Assembly (NCBI GenBank): GCA_964404895.1
Contig: CAYOLV010000001.1
Location: 558,001-622,000, forward strand
Direction of reading: 5' to 3'
Source of the DNA: JBGSUZ01 sp964404895
GTDB taxonomy: Bacteria; Bacillota; Clostridia; Peptostreptococcales; Acidaminobacteraceae
DNA length: 64,000 nucleotides
The translations under genes and the position numbers were made by a program. This document shows, piece by piece, positions 45,346 to 53,789 of the stretch. Under the pieces are notes generated by a model, which saw only the letters and a program-made list of their open reading frames with translations, searched no databases and had not been told where the DNA came from. The stretch's first letter is position 1, and the number at the start of each line of letters is the position of its first letter.

Positions 45346-45737
45346 ATAATCGCAAATGAACACGAGTCTGAATGTTTGGATTTCAAGGTGAAAGCATATT
45401 TGAAATCAGACTTCAGAAGTTTTCTTGCGAATATTATGGATATGGCCAATAGCCAGCAACATGGCAGATATGTTTTGTCTGTGGACTTACAGACAACCGT
45501 GTTGGAACCTAAATTATAACAGGAGTTGACAGTGATTCGATACTTGATCCCGCATATTACACCGAAGTTGTTACAAATATCTTTGGACCTGATATTAGAG
45601 TTAGATATCGGAGTTTTGATCTTTACGCTGAGGAGGGTGGGGTATGTGAAATCTTCACTTGTGATCACAAACCCTACACGGTGAAGAAGTATGCATCCAG
45701 TAGTTTGGAATCTTTATTCCAGGAAAAAGGCCGATAA
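45346..45737 (+). pseudogene. Frameshifted AlbA_2/Schlafen-type DNA-binding gene remnant
   Basis: One frame reads IIANEHESECLDFKVKAYLK then SDFRSFLANIMDMANSQQHG up to a stop near 45519; another continues from 45524 with GVDSDSILDPAYYTEVVTNI then FGPDIRVRYRSFDLYAEEGG to TAA at 45737. Together they give the AlbA_2 pattern (LDFK, then a conserved GV-D segment). A frameshift and lost start make it non-functional. A minus-strand ORF over the same stretch is a shadow. Confidence 0.6.
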
Positions 45738-45782
45738 ATGCAACTCAGGAAACATTAGGTATCTCTGATTTTATTCTTTTGT

Positions 45783-45941
45783 ATGATTATTGGTGATGAA
45801 CAAGTTACAAGCGAGGTCACAGAACTATTTAAAGATTTAGCCAATGAGAATAGGAGAGAGTATTCAAATTCACAAAGAAAATTAGGAAATACTTCATTTA
45901 ATTTGAGGCAGATATTAATAAAATGGCTAAGGAGCTATTAA
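45783..45941 (+). pseudogene. Short ORF or gene fragment in decayed end of unit 2
   Basis: 52 codons from ATG 45783 without a ribosome site: MIIGDEQVTSEVTELFKDLA then NENRREYSNSQRKLGN. It looks like a fragment of a longer helical protein, in keeping with the decayed gene upstream. No family recognised. Confidence 0.3.
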
Positions 45942-46083
45942 AACAATTTTTAAAGAAAATAATCATAACTTTAGCGATTTTTTACAATGTTGTCTCGTAA
46001 CAGTATAAAAGATAGTAGAATATAATAAATAAATATCTTTATGCTATATAAGCAGAAAACCCCTACCTTTATTTCGTTACAGA

Positions 46084-46101
46084 GAACCGTATCATAAATA
46101 G
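46084..46101 (+). other. Attachment site 3 (junction of units 2 and 3)
   Basis: GAACCGTATCATAAATAG, differing from the rlmH end only at the last base. Confidence 0.85.
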
Positions 46102-46153
46102 ATACATTTTTTTCAATAATTATAATTATATCCAAAGTTGTTGGAGGTAAGTG

Positions 46154-47065
46154 ATGGGCATATTAACCGATTTTAGATTAACCGTTTTAGAGCAAAATTT
46201 AGGTGTTTATGGTGTTCATGTTTATCAAAATGGTAAGAAGATTGCAGAACATAGATTTAGAAGTGATGATAGAGAAAATTTGTATTCAGCATCAAAAACT
46301 TTTGTCTCTGTAGCTATAGGAATAGCTGAGTTTGAGGAGATTCTATCTATTGATGATTATGTCATTAATTATTTTCCAGAGTATAGTGAAATCGCAAGTG
46401 TAGGTACTGAGAAAATAAAAATCGAGCATCTTCTTATGATGGCATCTGGTCACTTGGAAGAGGATCATTCTAAATATAATGATATGGACCGCGCGGAGTT
46501 GTTTTTCTCAACAGATGTAAAAGCAGAACCAGGAACAAGGTTTTTCTATGAGGATTTGTCAACTTATATGCTAGGACGTATTATTGAAAAACTTAGTGGT
46601 GTGAGTTTATTAGAATATTTGAAACCACGTTTGTTTGAAAAATTGAATATAATCAATCCACAATGGCACAACTGTCAATTGGGTCATACAGCATGCTCTG
46701 GTGGTTTATTTTTGACAACAGAGGAGTTTTCAAGGATAGGTATTTTGCTTCTTAACAAAGGAACGTTTGGAAATAAACGAATTTTATCGTCAGACTTTAT
46801 TGAAAGAATGCACTCTAGGTTAATAGATACATCTTTAAAATTGGATTCCGAATCACAACAAGGCTATGGATATCAGGTATGGAAGTGTACGGTACCAAAT
46901 TCGTATAGAGCTGATGGAATGTATGGTCAATCTTGTTTAATTTTAGAAGATTATAATGCTGTAGTAACGATTACAGGACATTATGAGGCGTATGGAAAAG
47001 ATGTGCTACGTGCAATTTGGGAAGATATAATGCCTCATCTAAATAAAAATGTGGAAAAACTGTAG
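46154..47065 (+). CDS. Beta-lactamase-related serine hydrolase
   Basis: 303 residues; GGAGG at 46143 favours ATG 46154. No signal peptide. Catalytic SxxK is in YSASKTFVSVAIG; the second motif is in FFYEDLSTYMLGRI (Tyr with an acidic residue where YxN is usual); the third is HTACSGGLFLTT. This is the class C beta-lactamase/esterase group, most members of which are esterases or peptidases, and a cytosolic location argues against resistance. It is the sole gene of unit 3. Confidence 0.8.
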   Translation: MGILTDFRLTVLEQNLGVYGVHVYQNGKKIAEHRFRSDDRENLYSASKTFVSVAIGIAEFEEILSIDDYVINYFPEYSEIASVGTEKIKIEHLLMMASGHLEEDHSKYNDMDRAELFFSTDVKAEPGTRFFYEDLSTYMLGRIIEKLSGVSLLEYLKPRLFEKLNIINPQWHNCQLGHTACSGGLFLTTEEFSRIGILLLNKGTFGNKRILSSDFIERMHSRLIDTSLKLDSESQQGYGYQVWKCTVPNSYRADGMYGQSCLILEDYNAVVTITGHYEAYGKDVLRAIWEDIMPHLNKNVEKL

Positions 47066-47081
47066 TTAGTTTAAGAACGGA

Positions 47082-47097
47082 GAACCGTATCATAAAA
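47082..47097 (+). other. Attachment site 4 (right boundary of the island)
   Basis: GAACCGTATCATAAAA keeps the first 14 bases of the rlmH end. GTAGTTAGTTT and AAACTACTAAC flank it as an imperfect inverted repeat. Confidence 0.75.
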
Positions 47098-47223
47098 CTA
47101 CTAACTCTGTTGAATGATTATTGGTAGGAAAACTTTAATTTTATACATATATTTCGACTGACAGTATGAAAAGCATTGTTTTTTCTAATTATATCAAATA
47201 TAATCAGAAAAAAGGAGAAAATT

Positions 47224-48426
47224 ATGATCATTCGAAAAAGTTATTTAGATAAACTCATTCAATATAGAGATAATGACTTTATCAAGGTCATTACAGGCGT
47301 TAGACGTTCAGGGAAGTCATCTCTACTTGTTTTGTTTAAAGAATACTTGCTTAATCAAGGCGTAGAAGAGAAGCAAATCATTGAAATAAATTATGAAAAG
47401 TTTCAATTTGATGATTTGAAAGAGAGTTCTAGCTTGCATGTATATTTGCAGGAGAAAAAGGTAGATGGGAAAAGGATGTATTTTCTCATTGACGAGGTTC
47501 AAGAATTATCAGAATGGGCAAAGGTGATCAATAGCCTTAGAGTTAGTTTTAATGCAGATATTTATGTAACGGGATCGAACTCTAGAATGTTTTCTGGGGA
47601 ACACCTTACTTACCTTTCTGGTCGCTATATCGAAATTAAAGTATTGCCATTGTCATTTAAAGAATTTCTTGATTTTAAAGGTTATGAAGAACAAATGGCA
47701 GAAGACTATTTTAATGAATATCTTCGAATAGGTTCTTTTCCAGCAGTGAGTCTGGCTGGGCAGCAAGAGTTAGTTGAAGCAATATTATCGGGTTTATTTG
47801 ATTCAATTTTTACTAGGGATATCATTCTTAGGGGAAATATAAGAGATGAAGGTTCATTTTATAAAGTTGCCAAGTTTGTATTTGAAAATATAGGGAATAG
47901 TACGTCTGCAAATGCGATAAAAAACACAATGATCTCAAGCGGTCATAAAATCACTTCGGATACAGTGGACAATTATCTGCAGCTGATGTGTGACGCTCAT
48001 ATGCTCTATCAATGTGAGCGTTACGATATACGGGGAAAAGAACGTTTGAAAACAAATGGAAAGTATTATGTTGTTGATACTGGACTACGCAATAAACTTA
48101 TTGGTTATAGACAAGGAAATTCGGGTCATGTGATCGAGAATATAGTGTTTCTACAGCTTTTGCGGTTAGGATATGAAGTCAATGTAGGTAAAAATATGTC
48201 CTATGAAGTAGACTTTATTGCTGTAAAAGGAATGCATAGACTCTATTTTCAAGTGAGTTTATCCGCTTTAGATGAATTAACTTACGAAAGAGAAATGAAT
48301 TCATTGTTAAAAATTAATGATCAATATCCTAAATATCTGATTACGATGGATAAAATTGATTTGTCAAAAGATGGAATTGTTCATGTCAATTTATTTGATT
48401 TCTTATTGGAGAAAATAGATGTTTAA
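47224..48426 (+). CDS. AAA ATPase of the DUF4143 family
   Basis: 400 residues from ATG 47224 (AAGGAGA upstream). Walker A GVRRSGKSS and Walker B MYFLIDEVQEL; YVTGSNSRMFSGE sensor region; then LSGRYIEIKVLPLSFKEFLD and the C-terminal DUF4143 nuclease-like part (NGKYYVVDTGLRN, YEVDFIAVKG). Its cellular role is not established. It overlaps the MerR-type gene by eight bases. Confidence 0.85.
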   Translation: MIIRKSYLDKLIQYRDNDFIKVITGVRRSGKSSLLVLFKEYLLNQGVEEKQIIEINYEKFQFDDLKESSSLHVYLQEKKVDGKRMYFLIDEVQELSEWAKVINSLRVSFNADIYVTGSNSRMFSGEHLTYLSGRYIEIKVLPLSFKEFLDFKGYEEQMAEDYFNEYLRIGSFPAVSLAGQQELVEAILSGLFDSIFTRDIILRGNIRDEGSFYKVAKFVFENIGNSTSANAIKNTMISSGHKITSDTVDNYLQLMCDAHMLYQCERYDIRGKERLKTNGKYYVVDTGLRNKLIGYRQGNSGHVIENIVFLQLLRLGYEVNVGKNMSYEVDFIAVKGMHRLYFQVSLSALDELTYEREMNSLLKINDQYPKYLITMDKIDLSKDGIVHVNLFDFLLEKIDV

Positions 48427-49168
48427 CAAACTCTTGTTTTACAAAACAATCGATATTGCCAGAAAAACAAATATTCATCCAAATACGGTTCGGTTTTATG
48501 AACGCATTGGGCTTATATCCCCTGTGCCAAGAAGTGATAATGGATACAGAGTGTTTGATGATAAACATTTGTATCAAGTGAGAGTCTTAAGGTGCATTTT
48601 CCTAGACGAGTGGCCGGGTGAAAATATTCGTAACGCTTCTATGAAAATAGTTGAGGCGATGAAGTCTTGGGATTTGAAAGCAACTAGAAAGTTTGTAGAA
48701 GAATATGTTCAGGTAATTAATACTGAGAAAGAGAAAGCCTTAGAGGCTATCGAGATATTAAAGCAGTGGTCAGACCAAGGCGCTGCAGAAGAGCTTGGCA
48801 GTGTTTATAACAGAGTAGAAGCTGCGTCTGTTCTTGGCGTTACACCTGAAGCGCTGAGGAATTGGGAGCGAAATGGGCTAATTGACATACCACGAGTAGG
48901 GAAGAATCGAAATCGGACATATAGTAAAAAAGAAATGGAGCGACTTAAAATTATCTACATGTTGCGTCAATCAAGATACAGTATGTCCGCTATACATAGG
49001 TGTTTAAATAAACTTGATAAGGGCTACAGTGAAGAAGCCCTAGAGGCACTGCATCATCCTAATGAAGAGGACGTTGCGTGGACAGGTGATCATTGGTTAT
49101 TTGTGATACAAAAAACTGCAGAAAAAGCAGAAGAAATTTTTAAGATACTAGATGAAATAGAAATATAA
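48419..49168 (+). CDS. MerR-family regulator with two HTH units
   Basis: 249 residues. A first MerR HTH at ~9-75 (IDIARKTNIHPNTVRFYERI, then GLISPVPRSDNGYRVFDDKH), a coiled helix, and a second MerR-like HTH at ~134-200 (AASVLGVTPEALRNWERNGL). Two DNA-binding heads in one chain is unusual but known for some regulators. No effector domain is visible. Translation is coupled to the DUF4143 ATPase gene. Confidence 0.8.
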   Translation: MFNKLLFYKTIDIARKTNIHPNTVRFYERIGLISPVPRSDNGYRVFDDKHLYQVRVLRCIFLDEWPGENIRNASMKIVEAMKSWDLKATRKFVEEYVQVINTEKEKALEAIEILKQWSDQGAAEELGSVYNRVEAASVLGVTPEALRNWERNGLIDIPRVGKNRNRTYSKKEMERLKIIYMLRQSRYSMSAIHRCLNKLDKGYSEEALEALHHPNEEDVAWTGDHWLFVIQKTAEKAEEIFKILDEIEI

Positions 49169-49259
49169 TTACTTAAACCCTACACTTAAGCACCACCTTT
49201 ATTTAAGATGATACAATTCAGCAAGTAAAGAGTTATATCAAATTTTGGAGGTGTAGATT

Positions 49260-50474
49260 ATGGAATTATCAATGAAAGAGAATGGTCTCATCCACACATG
49301 TCTTGAAAAACTAGCGGTAGAAATTGGTGAGCGTCATGTGGGAAGCATTGGGAATAGGGCGGCTGTAAATTTCTTTAATAATGCCCTAGAATCATGGGAC
49401 TATGACATGCAAAAAGATGAATTCAATTGTATGGAATGGGAATGTGGGGAAGTGCATTTAAGGGCTGGAGACGAGGAATATCAAGTTTATGCAAGTCCGT
49501 ACTCCCTACCTTGTAATGTTAGTTCAGAGATGGTTGTTGTATCTACACTGGACGAACTAAAAAATGTAGAGGCTTATAACAAAATACTGGCGCTTACGAA
49601 TGAATTGAGCAAAGAGCAAATTATGCCCAAAAACTTTGTATTTTATAATCCAGAGGAGCACAAACAGATAATCTCCTTATTAGAAGAAAAAAAGCCTAAA
49701 GCGATTGTCTGTGTAACTGGGCAAGGAGAAGGCATATCAGGCGGTTTTTATCCTTTTCCAGTGTTTGAAGATGGAGATTTTGATATACCATCAGTTTATA
49801 TGAAAGACATAGAGGCTGAAAAGCTCCTACACTTCAATGGAGAAAAAATTGAGTTATCCATCGTAAGTGAAAGAATTCCTGCCAAATCATACAATCCAAT
49901 TGGGCGAAAAAAAGGGGACGGAAAAGGAAGCATTATAGTATGTGCCCATATAGATACGAAAAAAAATACACCAGGTGCGTTAGATAATGCCGCTGGCGTG
50001 TCTGTATTAATGGCTTTGGCAGAAGAACTAATAGAATACAAGGGTCTTCATGACATCGAAATGATTGCCTTTAATGGTGAGGACTACTATGCAGTACCGG
50101 GTCAAATGTTATATATCCAACAAAATAATGGAGATTTTAGTGATGTGAAGTTGGTAATCAACATTGATGGGGTGGGTCATAAGGATTCAAAATCTGCGAT
50201 TTCTTTTTACAATCTGTCTGAGCATCAGGTTAATAAAACGATGGATATTATTGGAAATTACAAAACGGTAGTCAAAGGAGAGGAATGGTATGAAGGGGAT
50301 CATTCAATGTTTTTGCAAATGGGTGTCCCTTGTATTGCAGTAACATCATCAAATGTGAGAGAGGTTGTTATGCATATTTCCCATACACCAAAAGATACCG
50401 TTGACAATGTGGACATAGCATTGTTGGGAGATGTGGTTACAGCTTTAAAAGATATTATTAATAATGCTTTTTAG
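49260..50474 (+). CDS. M28-family metallopeptidase
   Basis: 404 residues, no signal peptide. Zinc ligands of the M28 pattern are AHIDTK (His), ALDNAAG (Asp), FNGEDYY (Glu), INIDGVG (Asp) and HISHTPKDT (His). A PA-like domain (~80-215) splits the sequence before the catalytic domain. It is probably a cytosolic aminopeptidase. GGAGGTG precedes ATG 49260. Confidence 0.85.
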   Translation: MELSMKENGLIHTCLEKLAVEIGERHVGSIGNRAAVNFFNNALESWDYDMQKDEFNCMEWECGEVHLRAGDEEYQVYASPYSLPCNVSSEMVVVSTLDELKNVEAYNKILALTNELSKEQIMPKNFVFYNPEEHKQIISLLEEKKPKAIVCVTGQGEGISGGFYPFPVFEDGDFDIPSVYMKDIEAEKLLHFNGEKIELSIVSERIPAKSYNPIGRKKGDGKGSIIVCAHIDTKKNTPGALDNAAGVSVLMALAEELIEYKGLHDIEMIAFNGEDYYAVPGQMLYIQQNNGDFSDVKLVINIDGVGHKDSKSAISFYNLSEHQVNKTMDIIGNYKTVVKGEEWYEGDHSMFLQMGVPCIAVTSSNVREVVMHISHTPKDTVDNVDIALLGDVVTALKDIINNAF

Positions 50475-50509
50475 AAGAGTAATCTCAAGAAGTAAATCAG
50501 ACAAAAATG

Positions 50510-50538
50510 AGAGCTATCCTGTGTGGGATAGCTCTTTA
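50510..50538 (+). terminator. Hairpin terminator after the peptidase gene
   Basis: AGAGCTATCC/GGGATAGCTCT with a short U-run. It lies in an upstream extension of the next frame, so the next gene begins downstream. Confidence 0.55.
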
Positions 50539-50604
50539 GATACAATGGTACGCAGAATCATATCACAATTAGCTCTGAATTACGAGTTGATGGAGGATAT
50601 AAAC

Positions 50605-51090
50605 TTGAAAATGAAATATGTGCTTATTTTTATTATATCCTTGTTTGTGGCGGGTTTAATTTATACGGAGTTCTTTCAATACAAATTTGAAGTTAATCGC
50701 GATGTAGATCAATTTTTTTTCTATACTCAAATAGGTGAGGCTGATTGGAAAAAGAACGATACCACTTGGGGAGGGACAGTTCCTTTAAAGGTGAAGACGG
50801 GTGAGACATTTATTATTTCATTAGAAGGGAACCGAACTAATATTGCTAAATGGTTTGATGTTACCTCTAAAAGTAATTACATAAGTTTGGTTGATGAACA
50901 ATCAATTAATATGAAAAAAGGCCTGTTTAGATCTTATAAAGAAGGAGAAGCACCCTACCAAATGCAATTTGTATATAGAGCGGTTGAATCTGGTCAAGTG
51001 AAAATGAGATTTCAGTTGAAATCACCAACAGAGCCTGGAAAAACTGGTGATGAAAATTTATTCATAAATGTTGAGGTCAAAGTAGAATAA
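50605..51090 (+). CDS. Membrane-anchored extracytoplasmic protein, chagasin-like pattern
   Basis: 161 residues from TTG 50605, eight bases after GGAGG; ATG 50611 is the alternative. One hydrophobic helix (~5-22) precedes a beta-rich domain. VKTGETFIISLEGNRTNIAK and MQFVYRAVESGQVKMRFQLK resemble the I42 (chagasin) cysteine-protease inhibitor pattern, but the TGY-type loop is not obvious. The function is tentative. Confidence 0.55.
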   Translation: MKMKYVLIFIISLFVAGLIYTEFFQYKFEVNRDVDQFFFYTQIGEADWKKNDTTWGGTVPLKVKTGETFIISLEGNRTNIAKWFDVTSKSNYISLVDEQSINMKKGLFRSYKEGEAPYQMQFVYRAVESGQVKMRFQLKSPTEPGKTGDENLFINVEVKVE

Positions 51091-51190
51091 TCCTTAACAA
51101 AATGTAGTACAAGAAGGAAAAATAGGTTTTATAGAGAAATAATTATATAATGAGAATCTAAAATAACTTTAGGTTAAGGAGAAGGCGTAC

Positions 51191-51673
51191 ATGAGTATAG
51201 TATTTAAGCTATTACTAATTATATTTACAAGTTTGTCAACGAGTACGGCGACTCACTCGGAGGCAACCTCTTTACCTGAAACGACTCAAGTGGAAATATC
51301 TGTTTCCAAAGAGATGGAAGGGCTTATGACACAGCAAGTAGATATGCTTAGCAAAACCATTCAGTCCGCAAAAAGTACAAAAGAAGTGGAAGCGATACTG
51401 GTTAAGGCTTTTAATGAAAAGGCATTGAAATACGAGTACTTGTATTACGGCAACGTTAAAGGTGAATTTGTTGTTGCGCCCAAAATTGAGTTACCACCTG
51501 ACTACGACTGCCGCCAACGTCCTTATTATCTGGATGCGGTAAAGCATGACTACTATTTTTCAGAGATTTATGTGGATGAGGTTTCTGGCAAGCATATTTT
51601 GACTTTATCAAAAGCAGTTTATTTGAAGGGAAAACTAATCGGTGTGCTGGGCATAGATGTGAATTTGGACTAA
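51191..51673 (+). CDS. Stand-alone secreted Cache-type sensor domain
   Basis: 160 residues. Signal peptide at 1-25 (FKLLLIIFTSLSTSTATHSE), a helix, then DYDCRQRPYYLDAVKHDYYF and GVLGIDVNLD, the hallmark of dCache/Cache domains. There is no second membrane helix or signalling domain, unlike usual receptors. It may be a secreted ligand-binding protein or the broken N-terminus of a chemoreceptor; TAA follows directly. The ribosome site AAGGAGAAGG is good. Confidence 0.7.
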   Translation: MSIVFKLLLIIFTSLSTSTATHSEATSLPETTQVEISVSKEMEGLMTQQVDMLSKTIQSAKSTKEVEAILVKAFNEKALKYEYLYYGNVKGEFVVAPKIELPPDYDCRQRPYYLDAVKHDYYFSEIYVDEVSGKHILTLSKAVYLKGKLIGVLGIDVNLD

Positions 51674-51737
51674 CATGAAGCAGAGTTGTAAATTTGCTGT
51701 ATAATATGAAATAAGAAATTCAAAAGGAGAACTCACC

Positions 51738-52004
51738 ATGCCCTATTTCGTAGCATTAATGGAAACCATCGACCCAATAAAAGATGCTGAGATCTTAGAG
51801 TCCCACAAGGCCTATCTGGCAGAACAAATTGCACTGGGGACAATATTTGCTAAAGGCCCCTTCACCGATCATTCAGGCGGACTTATCATTTTAAAAACAG
51901 AGTCGCTATTGGCTGCTCAGGCAATCATGGACAAGGATCCTGTGGTGGTCAACCACACCCGTCGAATTACTTTGAAAGAATGGAAGTCTACCCTTCCAGA
52001 ATAG
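51738..52004 (+). CDS. YciI-family protein
   Basis: 88 residues, family size. MPYFVALMETIDP, ESHKAYLAEQIALG (with the conserved His) and GPFTDHSGGLIILKTESLLA followed by AQAIMDKDPVV give the YciI alpha/beta (dimeric ferredoxin-like) fold. These small cytosolic proteins have no settled reaction. AAGGAGA precedes ATG 51738. Confidence 0.85.
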   Translation: MPYFVALMETIDPIKDAEILESHKAYLAEQIALGTIFAKGPFTDHSGGLIILKTESLLAAQAIMDKDPVVVNHTRRITLKEWKSTLPE

Positions 52005-52055
52005 CGCTCATAAACAGTTGTGGAAACTTATATAACAAAAATACGGAGGTTACAA

Positions 52056-52442
52056 ATGATTAAGGCTTACTTAGCAGGAATTACATCTTTATATGAGGGT
52101 GAAGACATTGAAATTAGATATGCAATATACGAGGACGAAAGTCTTGTATCTAAGGAAATGATTAGAGTCCATTACAAAAAACCTGCAGTAGTAGGTGCTG
52201 TTGCATTTCTAAGAACTTTAAAGGCTTTGGCAAAGTACATGGAACATGAGGTAACCATCATTGTAAACGATGCTGCCTTATGTGAATTTATCCGTGGAAC
52301 AGGTAAAACAAAAGATAAAGATGTTCAAAGATTAGTAAGGGAAATTCAAAGTGAGTTGAGCAAATTTGACAACGTTTTAATCCAAGATGCGGGAAGAGAT
52401 TTTAAAGAGTTGGAAAAATGGAGTGAAGTTTTGCGTGCCTAA
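52056..52442 (+). CDS. Hypothetical cytosolic protein, possibly RNase H-like
   Basis: 128 residues; ACGGAGG selects ATG 52056. Alternating strand pattern (KAYLAGITSLYEGEDIEIRY, HEVTIIVNDAALCEFIRGTG) and the final IQDAGRDFKELEKWSEVLR suggest an RNase H-like alpha/beta fold, but acidic catalytic residues cannot be confirmed. Function unknown. Confidence 0.5.
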   Translation: MIKAYLAGITSLYEGEDIEIRYAIYEDESLVSKEMIRVHYKKPAVVGAVAFLRTLKALAKYMEHEVTIIVNDAALCEFIRGTGKTKDKDVQRLVREIQSELSKFDNVLIQDAGRDFKELEKWSEVLRA

Positions 52443-52488
52443 CTTTTATTTTAAAGTTGCAATTAAGGTCATATGATAGGAGAAATAT

Positions 52489-53055
52489 ATGACGTGGAGT
52501 AAAATAAAGCAGAATTTGGAAGGTTTTCTTTGCCCTGCACTTGTAGGTCGTGTGGAATACTGTGCAAGCGGCTATAGGTATACCCCTGATAAACCTGGGC
52601 GATGCTATATTACTGTAGATAAAAAGGAAGTTCTAAACTTAAATACAGATTCAGCCAAACTCATGTGGTTTCAAACCGAACAGGAAATAAGGAGTTGTAC
52701 AACGACACCTATTCCCATAAGCCAAGAAGACCTTGAAACCCTCAGAAAAGAGATGGGAGAACTTGTCCCAGAAGAGCGGCTAAGAGTAATTGCGCGAGAT
52801 CGAAAAATGATCATTTATGCAAAGGAAATGATTGCGGCTCAAGGGGCATTATGCAAATCAAACTTCTATGCTGAAGCTAATTTATTTTTATCGGAGTCTA
52901 TAGAAAATAGTCTTGAGAGTAAAGATATACTGTTAAATATATTTGCATTGTTGGATAGACGCGTGGGAAAAAAGAGACTATTGAATATGTCAGAAAAAAT
53001 GAAGTTGAAGCACCCTATGGTTCAATTTTTCTACCACTTACGCTGTAATATTTAG
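52489..53055 (+). CDS. Conserved hypothetical protein (SF0329 family)
   Basis: 188 residues. WSKIKQNLEGFLCPALVGRV, then EYCASGYRYTPDKPGRCYIT and VDKKEVLNLNT match a conserved Firmicute family annotated as SF0329 as I recall it. Function unknown. No membrane segments. GGAG precedes ATG 52489. Confidence 0.65.
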   Translation: MTWSKIKQNLEGFLCPALVGRVEYCASGYRYTPDKPGRCYITVDKKEVLNLNTDSAKLMWFQTEQEIRSCTTTPIPISQEDLETLRKEMGELVPEERLRVIARDRKMIIYAKEMIAAQGALCKSNFYAEANLFLSESIENSLESKDILLNIFALLDRRVGKKRLLNMSEKMKLKHPMVQFFYHLRCNI

Positions 53056-53148
53056 TGACCCCATAGGATTCACTTATGTTTACTAGCGCTTTAATCATCG
53101 GATTTAATAGCAATATTAAATACATATTTTGATTGGAGGAAACCCAAA

Positions 53149-53625
53149 ATGAGCAAATACGAAAACGCAATCAAACTAATGGAGGAATTCTGTGGAAGCG
53201 GTAAAGACAATCTTATTGCCCTTGGAACAATAGCACTGTCGCCGAACGCCGCTGGCAATCCTCGTTCTGCTGTCCGCATGGTTGACGCCTATTATGAAGA
53301 CGGCAAGTTTTATGTTTCTTCATCTGCTTTGAAAAATAAAACTTTGGAGATAGAGAAGAACAATGAGGTTTCTGTCTGTGGACTAGACTTGTTCACCGCT
53401 CAGGGGACGGCTGAAAATCTGGGCTGGGTGAAAGAAGAAAAAAATGCGGAGATCAGAGCGAAGATGAAAAAATACTTCCTTTGGTTCGATGATCACGGGG
53501 ACGAAGAGAGTCCAGACTCAATCGTATTGCGGATCACCCTCACAGAAGGTACGCTTACTGACAATGAAAGAAAATACGGCGATTGGCAATATAAAGTTGA
53601 TTTTGTCAATAAAACGGCGAAGTAA
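53149..53625 (+). CDS. Pyridoxamine 5'-phosphate oxidase-fold protein
   Basis: 158 residues. LIALGTIALSPNAAGNPRSA, VRMVDAYYEDGKFYVSSSAL and KTLEIEKNNEVSVCGLD follow the flavin-binding split-barrel pattern. It is probably an FMN- or F420-type redox or binding protein of unknown substrate. GGAGG lies before ATG 53149. Confidence 0.75.
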   Translation: MSKYENAIKLMEEFCGSGKDNLIALGTIALSPNAAGNPRSAVRMVDAYYEDGKFYVSSSALKNKTLEIEKNNEVSVCGLDLFTAQGTAENLGWVKEEKNAEIRAKMKKYFLWFDDHGDEESPDSIVLRITLTEGTLTDNERKYGDWQYKVDFVNKTAK

Positions 53626-53653
53626 TTCCAGTCGCAATACAAGTACTTTTTAA

Positions 53654-53700
53654 GTGAGTACGATGCAATTGGTGTCAGTTACCAGTTGCATCGTACTCAC
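53654..53700. repeat. Long hairpin between genes
   Basis: GTGAGTACGATGCAATTGG and CCAGTTGCATCGTACTCAC pair over 19 bp with one G-T. No U-run follows, so it may be a poor terminator, a transcript stabiliser or a mobile hairpin repeat. It occurs once in this window. Confidence 0.6.
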
Positions 53701-53789
53701 CAATTGATTAGAAACTTATGACTGATAAGAAACAATCAAGCCACAAATCCCACTACTCTGACCTATAACCCCAAAGCAGGTGAACAAAA

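Larger units (their letters stand above)
36188..46101 (+). mobile_element. SCC-like cassette unit 2 (type I restriction island)
   Basis: 9.9 kb between attachment sites 2 and 3, without its own recombinase. It carries hsdR, hsdM, hsdS, an ATPase and an HNH gene followed by decayed genes. It could be mobilised by the recombinase of unit 1. Boundaries rest only on the repeats. Confidence 0.7.
46102..47097 (+). mobile_element. SCC-like minimal unit 3
   Basis: About 1 kb between attachment sites 3 and 4 containing one gene. It has no recombinase, so mobility would depend on another element. Confidence 0.6.

Noticed and set aside
45330..45668. Minus-strand ORF of 112 codons
   Set aside because: It is a shadow of the frameshifted AlbA_2-type remnant on the plus strand.
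50464..50604. Upstream extension of the chagasin-like protein
   Set aside because: The extension overlaps the peptidase end and runs through a hairpin terminator; GGAGG just before 50605 marks the true start.
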